From an uncultured Pirellulaceae bacterium (lineage in GTDB: Bacteria > Planctomycetota > Planctomycetia > Pirellulales > Pirellulaceae): DNA of 64,000 bases. The stretch spans positions 21,389 to 85,388 of the forward strand of contig CALCJM010000004.1 of NCBI GenBank assembly GCA_937967505.1. Reading direction: 5' to 3'. This document shows, in pieces, positions 25,629 through 34,363 of this stretch (positions are counted from its first letter, which is position 1; each line of letters starts with the position of its first letter). The notes under the pieces were generated by a model. That model did no database searches. It had not been told where the DNA came from and was given only the letters and a program-made list of their open reading frames with translations. The position numbers were made by a program, and so were the translations under genes.

Positions 25629-28615
25629 AGTGCTGATCGCACTACCTCGACAGGGTGTTGAGCAACCCGCCCGGTTCCATCACGTATCTGATGTCGGCAA
25701 CTGGTTCCGCCGGCGACAATCAAAGAATCGGAGGGTTCCCGACGAATGGTTGGAAACAGTACCAATTCACCGATGTTCATGGACAACTGATAGTGTTCCT
25801 GTTCGTAACCAAATGAACCGGCCATGCCGCAGCAACCCGAAGCGATGATCTTCACCCGGTAGTTTTCCGGGAGTTGCAGCATTTGAATGGTCGGCTTTAA
25901 AGAAGACAACGCTTTTTGGTGGCAATGACCGTGTAAGCGAATCGTCTTCGTCTCGGATGAAAATTGATCCCTGTTGATTTCGTTTGCGTCAATCAACCGC
26001 GCGACAAATTCATCAACAAGTACGGCGCGTTCAGCAACCTGTTGTGCTTTCTCTTCCAGCGCATCGCCAACCAACACCAGATACTCGTCCCGCAATGTAA
26101 GCAATGCCGATGGTTCAATGCCTACGATAAATGTTTCAGTTCCTTCAATCGCCTCGGCAAGGTGCCGCACGTTGTACTCGGCAAGTTGTTTGGCATCCGT
26201 GAGCAGACCTTTTGAAATTGCGGCGCGACCACTTTCCTTGTGCCGGGGAATCTGGACCCGATAGCCAAATTGCTCCAGCACTTCGACTGCCGCAATTCCA
26301 ACGGGCACATCAAGATAGTTGGTGAATTCATCGCAAAACAAGAGCACACTGCCCCGGGTTCCGCTGTTGGAATGAGGTTTGTGTTGCTGAAACCATGCAG
26401 TAAGCGTGGTGGGGTGCAACGGCGGCAGACTGCGGTGTCGGTGAAAGCCCAAGTGCCATTTCATCATTCGTGAGGTCAGCCCGTTACGCATCAGCCAATT
26501 GCTGATCCGGGGAAGTTTGCTGGCCAGTTTCATTTTTTCCGCGAATCCCGCGATGCGCCGCGCACGTGCCGGAATGCCGTTGGCAACGTGATTGGCGTGA
26601 AGATATTCAGCCTTCATTTTTGCGATATCCACGTTTGAAGGACACTCCGACTTACAACCCTTGCAGGACAAACACAGATCCATGACTTCATGCAGTCGCT
26701 GGTCACCAAGTCGGTTTTTTTCTTGGTTTTCGGTAAGCACCTGTCGCAGCACATTTGCACGTGCCCGTGTGGTGTCTTTCTCTGCGCGAGTTGCCATGTA
26801 GCTGGGACACATCACGCCACCGGTCAGGTGGGTTTTCCGGCAATCTCCTGAACCACTGCACATTTCCGCCGCACGTTGAAGTCCGCCAACGTCGCTGAAA
26901 TCCATTACCGTTGACGGGCCGTTGTCTGTTGCCGTTAAACTGGTGTAGCGTAGATCTGTATCCATTGGCGGTGCATCGATGATTTTTCCAGGATTGAGTA
27001 TCCCGTTGGGGTCCCAAACCTTCTTGATCGCTTTGAGCAGTTGATAGTTGTCCTCACCAATCATCGATTTTAGAAACTCGCCCCGCAGGCGACCGTCACC
27101 ATGTTCTCCGCTGATCGCGCCACGATATTTTTTGACAATTTTGGCGACATCCGTCGCGATCTGCCGAAACATCCTTTTACCATCGGGATGCTTCAGATTC
27201 ACCAATGGCCGCAAATGGATTTCCCCGGCGCCCACATGCCCGTAATGCACGCAATGGGCATTGTATTTGCTCAACAGTAACTGATTAACCTCGGCAATAT
27301 ACTCTGGCAGAACATCGATCGCGACGGCGGTGTCCTCGATCAGCGTGACGGGTTTGGTGTCGCCCACGACATTGGCGACAACGCCCAAACCCGCCTTGCG
27401 AACTTCCCGGATCGCGGTCACCGCTCCATCGAACAGCAACGGGAAAGCGTAGCCAAGATTCGCCGACTTCAGATCCGCGATTAATCTGTTGGCCGATTCC
27501 TTAATCAAGGCTCGATCATCGGAGCGCAGGTCCACAATCACAATGGCGGCTGGATCGCCATTTACGAAACCGAGATTTTTTCGTTGTTCAAGATTCCGGG
27601 CGGCACCCTCGAGAATAAAGCGATCGATTAACTCACAGGCGAAGACTGGTGAGGTAGAATTCCCGTCACCGCTACAGCTTGGCAGAGATCCAGCAGTATG
27701 GTGCTTCATGACAATCTGAGCGGCACGGGTCGCATGATCAACAGATTCAAAATGAAGGCAAAGAAGTCCACTGTCAGGCGGAGGCAGTCGATGGCAGTGG
27801 AGTTTAATTTCGGTGGCGAAAAAAAGGGTGCCTTCGGAACCGGCGATCAGGTGACAGAGGTTCAGCGCTCCATTGCTTCCTCCGAACGTTTCCGATTGAA
27901 TCAATCTGTCGACTGCGTACCCGGTGTTGCGACGGGTAACGGCTGGATGAGGAAACTCGTCGCGGATTCTTTGTTGTGTTTCGCTGTCTCTGAGCAGCCG
28001 GATAGTTTCCTCGGTCACCCAGTTATGATGGCCGCTGGAATCGTCCCCGGAACGGGTTGTTTGTGCGGGGCCAAAGGTTGCTTTGGTGCCATTCCCCAGA
28101 AAGCCGGTGACTTCGATGGTTTGGTCGCGCGTTGAGCCGTAGACGATCGAATTGGATCCGCAGGAGTTGTTGCCCAGCATCCCGCCGATCATGGCCCGGT
28201 TGGAAGTTGAGGTTTCCGGTCCAAATAGCAGACCGTGTTCCGCCAATGCCATGTTTAGTTCGTCGCGAATGACGCCGGGCTGAACCTTGACCCATTGCTC
28301 TTTGACATTGATTTCAAGGATCTTTATGAGGTGTCTGGAGACATCAACCACGACACCATCACCAACCACTTGGCCCGCGAGCGACGTGCCAGCGGTGCGC
28401 GGGATCAATCCCACGCCGGTTTCGTTCGCCAGATCAATCAGTAAGCCGATGTCCCGTTCATTGGCGGGAAAAGCAACCGCTGCCGGTATCTGCTGATAGA
28501 CGGATGCGTCGGTAGCGTAGATCGTGCGTTGCAATTCATCTTCGGCTACCTCGCCGGTGAATCTTTGATTGAGAGATTCGAGTGCGGCCGAGAGTTTTCG
28601 CGAAACAGGATTCAT
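25622..28615 (-). CDS. FAD-linked oxidase fused to an Fe-S/CCG domain (D-lactate dehydrogenase or glycolate oxidase-like)
   Basis: The 997-residue single chain joins a GlcD-like and a GlcF-like half, like E. coli YdiJ. The FAD-binding PCMH domain has LIPRTAGTSLAGQVVGDGVV and FGPETSTSNRAMIGGMLGNN. The FAD-oxidase C domain ends with HYGHVGAGEIHLRP and GEHGDGRLRGEF. An Fe-S part follows with CSGSGDCR, MCPSYMATRAEKDTTRARAN and CLSCKGCKSECPSNVD, a 4Fe-4S motif. The C-terminal CCG-type region carries HGHCHQKAL and ASGCCGMAGSFGYE. The family oxidises 2-hydroxy acids such as D-lactate or D-2-hydroxyglutarate and passes electrons to quinones. It sits between wecB and an epimerase gene in the polysaccharide locus, with no obvious link to sugar metabolism. 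Confidence 0.9.
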   Translation of the reverse strand: MNPVSRKLSAALESLNQRFTGEVAEDELQRTIYATDASVYQQIPAAVAFPANERDIGLLIDLANETGVGLIPRTAGTSLAGQVVGDGVVVDVSRHLIKILEINVKEQWVKVQPGVIRDELNMALAEHGLLFGPETSTSNRAMIGGMLGNNSCGSNSIVYGSTRDQTIEVTGFLGNGTKATFGPAQTTRSGDDSSGHHNWVTEETIRLLRDSETQQRIRDEFPHPAVTRRNTGYAVDRLIQSETFGGSNGALNLCHLIAGSEGTLFFATEIKLHCHRLPPPDSGLLCLHFESVDHATRAAQIVMKHHTAGSLPSCSGDGNSTSPVFACELIDRFILEGAARNLEQRKNLGFVNGDPAAIVIVDLRSDDRALIKESANRLIADLKSANLGYAFPLLFDGAVTAIREVRKAGLGVVANVVGDTKPVTLIEDTAVAIDVLPEYIAEVNQLLLSKYNAHCVHYGHVGAGEIHLRPLVNLKHPDGKRMFRQIATDVAKIVKKYRGAISGEHGDGRLRGEFLKSMIGEDNYQLLKAIKKVWDPNGILNPGKIIDAPPMDTDLRYTSLTATDNGPSTVMDFSDVGGLQRAAEMCSGSGDCRKTHLTGGVMCPSYMATRAEKDTTRARANVLRQVLTENQEKNRLGDQRLHEVMDLCLSCKGCKSECPSNVDIAKMKAEYLHANHVANGIPARARRIAGFAEKMKLASKLPRISNWLMRNGLTSRMMKWHLGFHRHRSLPPLHPTTLTAWFQQHKPHSNSGTRGSVLLFCDEFTNYLDVPVGIAAVEVLEQFGYRVQIPRHKESGRAAISKGLLTDAKQLAEYNVRHLAEAIEGTETFIVGIEPSALLTLRDEYLVLVGDALEEKAQQVAERAVLVDEFVARLIDANEINRDQFSSETKTIRLHGHCHQKALSSLKPTIQMLQLPENYRVKIIASGCCGMAGSFGYEQEHYQLSMNIGELVLFPTIRREPSDSLIVAGGTSCRHQIRDGTGRVAQHPVEVVRSALR

Positions 28616-28629
28616 TCAGATGATACTAA

Positions 28630-28659
28630 CACAGAAGTCGGCATAATGTCGACTCTGTG
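28630..28659 (-). terminator. Imperfect hairpin after wecB
   Basis: CACAGAAGTCG and CGACTCTGTG pair with one bulged A around a 9-base loop, between the wecB stop at 28668 and the start of the oxidase gene at 28615. No U-tract follows, so it may be an attenuator or a chance hairpin. Confidence 0.3.
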
Positions 28660-28667
28660 AAGCATCA

Positions 28668-29807
28668 CTACTGATTCAGATAGCTGAAAATGGCTTTGGC
28701 GATTCTGTTCGCTGCATTGCCGTCGCCATAAGGGTTTTTTGCCTGAGCCATTTTTTCGTAAGCATTTCTGTCTTCGATCAGCAGGCTCACATTTTCGATG
28801 ATTGCATTGGAGTCAGCGCCGACCAGTTTTACCGTGCCTGCCTCGACCCCTTCGGGGCGTTCGGTCGTATCTCGCATCACCAAGACGGGTTTGCCCAGCG
28901 ATGGCGCTTCTTCCTGAACTCCTCCCGAATCGGTCAGCACGATGCGGCTGTTGTTGATCAACATGACAAATTCGGAATAGGGTTGTGGTGGAATCAGTTT
29001 AATGTTCTCGAATTTTCCTAGAGTGTCGTAAACCGGTTTTTGAACTTTGGGATTTAGGTGTACGGGGTAGATGAATAGATATTCTGGATGCTTTTCTGCC
29101 AGTGTCGATAACGCTGTGCAGATCTCCTCGAATCCGCCACCGAAATTCTCTCGCCGGTGACCGGTCACCAGAACGTAAGGGCGCTGGGTGAAGTCTTCGC
29201 CAACCAGTTCAACCAGTTTTGTTTTGAGTGGTGCTTGATTATCTGCTGATTTTTGTCGTTCGATCTCCAGATGCAGGGCATCGATGACGGTGTTGCCGGT
29301 GACGGTGATGGAACCTGCATCAACGTGTTCCTTCAGCAGGTTTTTTTCACTGGTTTCGGTTGGAGGAAAGTGCAGGCTGACCAGCGGGCAAGCCAATTTG
29401 CGATTGGCCTCTTCCGGGAATGGCGAGCGCATGTTTCCCGTGCGCAGACCAGCTTCGACGTGTCCGACCGGGATGCCACGATAGAAGCAGCACAGCGCTG
29501 CGGTGAAGACGGTCGTGGTGTCACCCTGCACCAGTGCGATGTCTGGTTGGGCCTCTTCCAGCAGAGCGTCAATGCGCGTAATCAGTCTAGCGGTGAGTGA
29601 GGGCAGGGTCTGGTTGGGCTGCATGACTTCTAGGTCATGATCGACATTGATTTCAAACAGATCAACGACTTGCTGTAGCATCTCTTTGTGCTGTCCGGTG
29701 GAAACGACAATGGGCTCCAGCCCATCGGCAGATTCGATTGCTTTTACAACCGGCGCCATCTTGATGCCCTCGGGCCGCGTGCCCATGAAGATTGCTACTT
29801 TTTTCAT
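28668..29807 (-). CDS. wecB: UDP-N-acetylglucosamine 2-epimerase (non-hydrolysing)
   Basis: The 379-residue enzyme interconverts UDP-GlcNAc and UDP-ManNAc. It has the normal length and motifs: IFMGTRPEGIKMAPVVKAIE, VQGDTTTVFTAAL, GHVEAGLRTGNMRSPFPEEANR (shown in part), LVTGHRRENFGGG and LTDSGGVQEEAPSLGKPV. It lies 53 bases downstream of wecC on the same strand, so the pair makes UDP-ManNAc and oxidises it to UDP-ManNAcA for the polymer built by this locus. It belongs to the non-hydrolysing group and is distinct from the NeuC-type enzyme at 53-54 kb. Confidence 0.95.
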   Translation of the reverse strand: MKKVAIFMGTRPEGIKMAPVVKAIESADGLEPIVVSTGQHKEMLQQVVDLFEINVDHDLEVMQPNQTLPSLTARLITRIDALLEEAQPDIALVQGDTTTVFTAALCCFYRGIPVGHVEAGLRTGNMRSPFPEEANRKLACPLVSLHFPPTETSEKNLLKEHVDAGSITVTGNTVIDALHLEIERQKSADNQAPLKTKLVELVGEDFTQRPYVLVTGHRRENFGGGFEEICTALSTLAEKHPEYLFIYPVHLNPKVQKPVYDTLGKFENIKLIPPQPYSEFVMLINNSRIVLTDSGGVQEEAPSLGKPVLVMRDTTERPEGVEAGTVKLVGADSNAIIENVSLLIEDRNAYEKMAQAKNPYGDGNAANRIAKAIFSYLNQ

Positions 29808-29860
29808 CGGAGTTATTTTCGTTTAAGTGAAAACTTGGGATGGGACGGTTGGCGACAGAG

Positions 29861-31072
29861 TTAACTGTTGGTGACCCCGCAGGTGTCGATAATGATTTTT
29901 TCGGCCAATTTCGCGGATGACAACGATAGAAACGGTTTGTGCCCTACCAGAATCAACACGATGTCTGCCGCGTCAATTGCATCATCTAGGGAAGATAGTT
30001 CGAACGAATCGTGGGATTCGAGATTGGGTTCCACAACTTTTAATTGTCCCACGCCGCGCTGTTGAAGTTCGGTGACAATTTTGATGGCTGGAGATTCTCG
30101 CAAGTCATCGATATCAGGTTTGTAGGCCAGGCCAAGGCAGGCAATCGTCGGATCTTTCAGTCGCCCGGCCTTCGCGATTACGCGCTCAATGATCCACTGC
30201 GGTTTGGCTTCGTTGACCTCGCGCGAAGTGCGAATCAACTTTGTTGCTTCAGGATCGCAGTCCACTAGAAACCAGGGGTCAACTGCGATACAGTGCCCGC
30301 CAACGCCGGGGCCGGGGTTGAGAATGTTGACACGTGGATGGTGATTGGCCAAGCGAATTAATTCCCAGACATCCAGATTCAGACGTTCGCTGAACATCGA
30401 CAGCTCGTTGGCAAATGCAATGTTCGTGTCGCGGAAAGCGTTCTCTACGAGCTTGGCCGTTTCTGCTGTTCGGCAATGCGTCTTGAGCAGTTTGCCGGTG
30501 ACAAAACTACCGTAGAACTCAGAAGCCTTTTCAGTAGAGGTATCGTCAATGCCACCGATGATTCGGTCGTTTTCCACAACCTCGCGAAGGATTTTGCCAG
30601 GTAGTACACGCTCGGGAGCATGTGCGAAGTGAATGTCGCCTTTCTGGAAATCGCTTTCTTCCAAAATGATCTGTTCGATCATTTCTGTCGTGCCGGGAGG
30701 GGAGGTTGATTCGAGGATTACCAGATTGCCCTGCTGCAGGAAGGGCACAATCGATTTGGTTGCTGACCGGACGTAATCCAGTTGCGGTTTGTTGTCTTCG
30801 GTCAAAGGCGTCGGTACACAGATCATGAAAATATCTGCTTCGGCAGGTTCGGTATGGGCCTTCAGGTTTCCCGTTGTGACCGTGCCACGAACCAGAATAT
30901 CCAAGTCGGGCTCAACAATGTGAGCCTTGCCTGAGTTGATGGTCTCAACTGCCTTCGGATTAATCTCGACCCCGTGGATTTTGTATCCGCGTGAACCTAG
31001 CACCGCAGCTGTCGGCAAGCCAATGTACCCCAAGCCAATCACGCAGATTTTCAGATTTTGGTCAACTTTCAT
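29861..31072 (-). CDS. wecC: UDP-N-acetyl-D-mannosamine dehydrogenase
   Basis: The 403-residue nucleotide-sugar dehydrogenase begins at the ATG at 31072, which overlaps the TGA of the upstream heparinase-like gene (ATGA), so the two are translationally coupled. The NAD-binding motif is VIGLGYIGLPTAAVLG. The segments FAHAPERVLPG and NILNPGPGVGGHCIAVDPWF contain the catalytic Cys. The C-terminal domain has CLGLAYKPDIDDLRESPA. It oxidises UDP-ManNAc twice to UDP-ManNAcA; the WecC subgroup call rests on the motif pattern and on wecB next door. Confidence 0.93.
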   Translation of the reverse strand: MKVDQNLKICVIGLGYIGLPTAAVLGSRGYKIHGVEINPKAVETINSGKAHIVEPDLDILVRGTVTTGNLKAHTEPAEADIFMICVPTPLTEDNKPQLDYVRSATKSIVPFLQQGNLVILESTSPPGTTEMIEQIILEESDFQKGDIHFAHAPERVLPGKILREVVENDRIIGGIDDTSTEKASEFYGSFVTGKLLKTHCRTAETAKLVENAFRDTNIAFANELSMFSERLNLDVWELIRLANHHPRVNILNPGPGVGGHCIAVDPWFLVDCDPEATKLIRTSREVNEAKPQWIIERVIAKAGRLKDPTIACLGLAYKPDIDDLRESPAIKIVTELQQRGVGQLKVVEPNLESHDSFELSSLDDAIDAADIVLILVGHKPFLSLSSAKLAEKIIIDTCGVTNS

Positions 31073-33069
31073 ATGCTTCTGTGATGGTCCGAGGGTGGTG
31101 TAGTTTGAATTGGGGCGGAACGGGCGAAGCTCCATCCAAAGGTTGATACGCCCCCCATAGTAATCAGTGGTTCGCTTTGAGAATTGCCGATTTCACAAGA
31201 GATACGCGGCTCGTGCAAGACCCAACCCAAAAAGTCGGCAGTTTCGTTCAAATCATACCGGATAACAGACGAAACAAGCCTTCGTCCGAACTCCGGGCAA
31301 AACCAGCCCTCTTCAATTTTGGTGTTCTGGGCGAGTATGGTCAGATAGCGCAAGGTGCCCGACCGGGAAATCTCGAAAGTGAAAACCCGGTTCGCAGGGT
31401 CGGATTGCTTGAGAGCAACTGCAACATCGGGATGAAAGTGAAGGTACCCAGCCAGCGTCCCGGTGTATCGATTGCCTCGGCTGAAAGCGTTGTCACAACA
31501 GGCCAAGGCTGTATTTGAGAGCGCAACGATGCGACGCATCTGGTCGATACCAATTTGGCGATACCCGTCATGAGAAGCGGCTGCCCACTGCCAATCATCG
31601 TCGGACCCGCGTTGAACCGATTCGATGGAGGGTCTTTGCCCCATGCGGAATTTATCCCAGACCGTTGCCTGATTCAGGTCGCTGGCCGTCACAACATTGT
31701 GTGCGATGGAGCTGCGGCAATAGTGCCGCATACTATCGTCGCTGTAGTTGTAGTTGCCGCTGTCGATAATCCACCGCTGCCCTTCCACTGAGACTTCCAG
31801 ATTCAGAGCGTCGCAGTGACCATGCGCCGGCAAGTTGTCGGCAGCAATGTCGCCGAAATCACAGATTGCAAACGTCTGGTCATTTTGAAGGATGCGATAG
31901 CCGCCCAAGTGTTGGTCCATACTTGTAGAGAAGTCGGGAATCTCTCTACCGTTAAGCTGAGCGGTCGAAAGTAATTCGCTGACTGACGGCGATTCGGCAA
32001 ATACACTATCCGCAAACAAGGGGACTTCGCCATCGGGATGAGTGATTGCTGCCAGATGCTGAAGCATGGGTTCAAGGTATGGCTGGACAACATTAACCAA
32101 CGCGTCCGCGTCCGCCACGAGGCCGCACGCTTCGACGCGTAGCAAATTCCCCAAAACGTGCCCATGGTAAATTGGCGAACGCTCAAAATGCTCGCCGTGG
32201 GAAAGTATCTGGCGAGGCAGTTGCTGCTCCAAGACAGAGGTTGCTATCGTCCGCCAACGCAGGGAGAATTCACATCCAATCACACTGCCGGCAATCGCGA
32301 GCGCCGTCACATTCTCCAACAGGTGATTGCCACCAAGGTCGCGTTCGAGATTGGTACTGAGGTGTTCGCATTGTTGAACGATGCCAATCAGCAGTCGTTG
32401 AGTAAGCTCTGGGGAAAACCTGTCGGGCTGCTTGCCCCCAACTGCACCATACAGCAACCAAACCCACGCGACGATACGGCGTGAAATACAGTAGGGATGC
32501 CACGCGTCGTCCTTTACACGGACCTGCTCAACGGAGAAATCGTTCAGCCATTTGTTCAGAAAGCTCTCTACCTCCAGCCACTGTCCCGCGGCAACTGCGG
32601 TCAACAGAAATTCATGATAGTGAAACTGGAATCGCCATAGATGCGTTTGCTGGAGCAGCATGTGGTTGTTAAACCCGTTACGGTCGTACAATTTAACCGC
32701 ATGATTTAACAGAACAAAATGACCAGATTCAAGATCGACCTGTACGTGAGAGGGATGGTTTTTTCGATGTTCGATAATCGAATGTGCCAGATGCTGTATC
32801 AATTCAGCGGGATTCAGCGTGACACCTGCCACAGGCGCCGAATCAATCCTTTGGGATGGTATCAATCGACGCCTGATGACGCTGGTGGCCCGTCGGGCGA
32901 TCTGAACCCAACCGTAATACCGCAGGACAGTCATAGTGCGATTGAGTTTACTAGCAGCAGCGTCAGATTGACGCTGTAGTTCTGCGGCGCGAAGTTCCAA
33001 GGTGGTCGTTGCTTTGGTAACGGTCATTGTAGATTTGAGAGGTGTCGATGGAACCGGCAAATTGGACAT
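31069..33069 (-). CDS. Heparinase II/III-like (alginate-lyase-fold) protein of the polysaccharide locus
   Basis: The 666-residue product starts at the ATG at 33069, seven bases after the upstream glycosyltransferase stop; longer in-frame sequence runs through that gene and was rejected. An N-terminal helical toroid-type region (about 100-380) shows DLGGNHLLENVTALAIAG and ERSPIYHGHVLGNLLRVE. It is followed by a heparinase II/III C-terminal beta domain with LPAHGHCDALNLEVSVEGQ and WIIDSGNYNYSDDSMRHY. Known members cleave uronate-containing polysaccharides by elimination. There is no signal peptide, which is typical of the versions found next to bi-domain oxidoreductases in biosynthetic loci, whose role is not established. 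The stop overlaps the wecC start. Confidence 0.85.
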   Translation of the reverse strand: MSNLPVPSTPLKSTMTVTKATTTLELRAAELQRQSDAAASKLNRTMTVLRYYGWVQIARRATSVIRRRLIPSQRIDSAPVAGVTLNPAELIQHLAHSIIEHRKNHPSHVQVDLESGHFVLLNHAVKLYDRNGFNNHMLLQQTHLWRFQFHYHEFLLTAVAAGQWLEVESFLNKWLNDFSVEQVRVKDDAWHPYCISRRIVAWVWLLYGAVGGKQPDRFSPELTQRLLIGIVQQCEHLSTNLERDLGGNHLLENVTALAIAGSVIGCEFSLRWRTIATSVLEQQLPRQILSHGEHFERSPIYHGHVLGNLLRVEACGLVADADALVNVVQPYLEPMLQHLAAITHPDGEVPLFADSVFAESPSVSELLSTAQLNGREIPDFSTSMDQHLGGYRILQNDQTFAICDFGDIAADNLPAHGHCDALNLEVSVEGQRWIIDSGNYNYSDDSMRHYCRSSIAHNVVTASDLNQATVWDKFRMGQRPSIESVQRGSDDDWQWAAASHDGYRQIGIDQMRRIVALSNTALACCDNAFSRGNRYTGTLAGYLHFHPDVAVALKQSDPANRVFTFEISRSGTLRYLTILAQNTKIEEGWFCPEFGRRLVSSVIRYDLNETADFLGWVLHEPRISCEIGNSQSEPLITMGGVSTFGWSFARSAPIQTTPPSDHHRSI

Positions 33070-33076
33070 GGTGGTA

Positions 33077-34357
33077 CTATGCCTGGTCGATCGTTTTGCC
33101 GTCGTTCCCGGCAACGGGTTTTCCGTCGGCGACCGCCCGCATGATCTGCAGGAAGCGATCGGCCAGGACATCACGCGTGTAATGTGCGGAGACAAATGGG
33201 CGTCCATGGACCGAAAGAGTCGACGAGAATTCCGGTCTGTCTGCCAATCGGCACACCGCACCGACCAACTGGTCGGTATTGCCCGGTTCCATATTGATGC
33301 CCGAGCCACTGGCGGCGACAATTTCGCGCGCCTCGCCATCGACACCCATGATGATTGGGCGTCCCATTGCCATTGCCTCGAACATCTTGGAAGGGATGAC
33401 CGTTGTAAACAGGTCGCAGGCTTTTAGATGGATCAGCAGCACGTCGCTACTGGCAAGCACTTTACCCATCTCGGGTTTCGGTAGTCGACCTGTGAACACA
33501 ACCTGCGACTGGAGGTCTCTCCGTTGCGTTTGCGCTTCCAGTTGCTTGCGGCAGGCACCATCGCCGACAAGGCAAAATCGAATGTCATCGCGGCCTGCCT
33601 GTTTCATTTTTTCTGCTGCATCCAGCACAACCTCCAGTCCGTGTGCCATGCCGATAGTTCCGACGTAGGCGCAGACAAATTTGTCGGTCAGCCCCCACCG
33701 TTTGCGGAAATCTTCATCAGAGGGCATCGGGGAAAAGTTCTCAAGGTCAACACCGTTGGTGATCACGGAAATGTTCTTCAGATCGGGCACGCGTTTGAGA
33801 ATTGCCTGTTTGTATCCGTTCCCAACTGCAATGATGTGGGTGGCGCTGCGGTACATCCATTTTTCCATCCGCTCAAGGCAGTGCGTCAGCGGGCCTTCTT
33901 TCATGGCCCCGACGGCGATGATGGACTCCGGCCAGATATCACGAATTTCGAGAATGAAAGGACACCACTTCAGCCAAGAGGCGATGGTTCCGGCCCACCC
34001 GCAAAAGAACTGGGGGCTGGTCGCGACGATCAATTTGGGACGTTTACAGAAAAACAGAAATGCCAGAACGGATGACATCAGGTAGGAGATATAATTCAGA
34101 ATGCGTTTCATGCCACCGGCGTTGGCCGCGACATAACTCCACACTCGGATCACCTTGATGCCATCGATCGTTTCGCGCTGCGGCCACAACCGGTTCTGGT
34201 AGCCATCATAGACAATTCCGTCAGGCACGTTAGGAGCACAAGTGATGACGGTAACGTCCACGCCTTGTTTTGCCCAGCGCACAGCGTGTTCATACGTGCG
34301 CGAGGCGGGAGCGTTGCCTTCAGGAGGAAAGTAGTGGCAGAAGAATACAATTCGCAT
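33077..34357 (-). CDS. Glycosyltransferase family 4, WcaI/WbuB-like
   Basis: The 426-residue GT-B enzyme opens with IVFFCHYFPPEGNAPASRT, the N-terminal signature of WcaI/WbuB-type transferases. A membrane-associating stretch lies near residues 85-125 (ISYLMSSVLAFLFFCKRP). The C-terminal domain has FVCAYVGTIGMAHGLEVVL and the nucleotide-sugar binding E-x7-E region FEAMAMGRPIIMGVDGEARE. Such enzymes add sugars to a lipid-linked intermediate at the cytoplasmic face. It lies between the bi-domain oxidoreductase gene (six bases upstream) and the heparinase-like gene, on one transcript. Confidence 0.9.
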   Translation of the reverse strand: MRIVFFCHYFPPEGNAPASRTYEHAVRWAKQGVDVTVITCAPNVPDGIVYDGYQNRLWPQRETIDGIKVIRVWSYVAANAGGMKRILNYISYLMSSVLAFLFFCKRPKLIVATSPQFFCGWAGTIASWLKWCPFILEIRDIWPESIIAVGAMKEGPLTHCLERMEKWMYRSATHIIAVGNGYKQAILKRVPDLKNISVITNGVDLENFSPMPSDEDFRKRWGLTDKFVCAYVGTIGMAHGLEVVLDAAEKMKQAGRDDIRFCLVGDGACRKQLEAQTQRRDLQSQVVFTGRLPKPEMGKVLASSDVLLIHLKACDLFTTVIPSKMFEAMAMGRPIIMGVDGEAREIVAASGSGINMEPGNTDQLVGAVCRLADRPEFSSTLSVHGRPFVSAHYTRDVLADRFLQIMRAVADGKPVAGNDGKTIDQA

Positions 34358-34363
34358 CAGTGG

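Noticed and set aside
33070..33345. N-terminal extension of the heparinase-like gene
   Set aside because: It runs through the end of the upstream glycosyltransferase gene; the ATG at 33069 directly after that gene's stop fits better.
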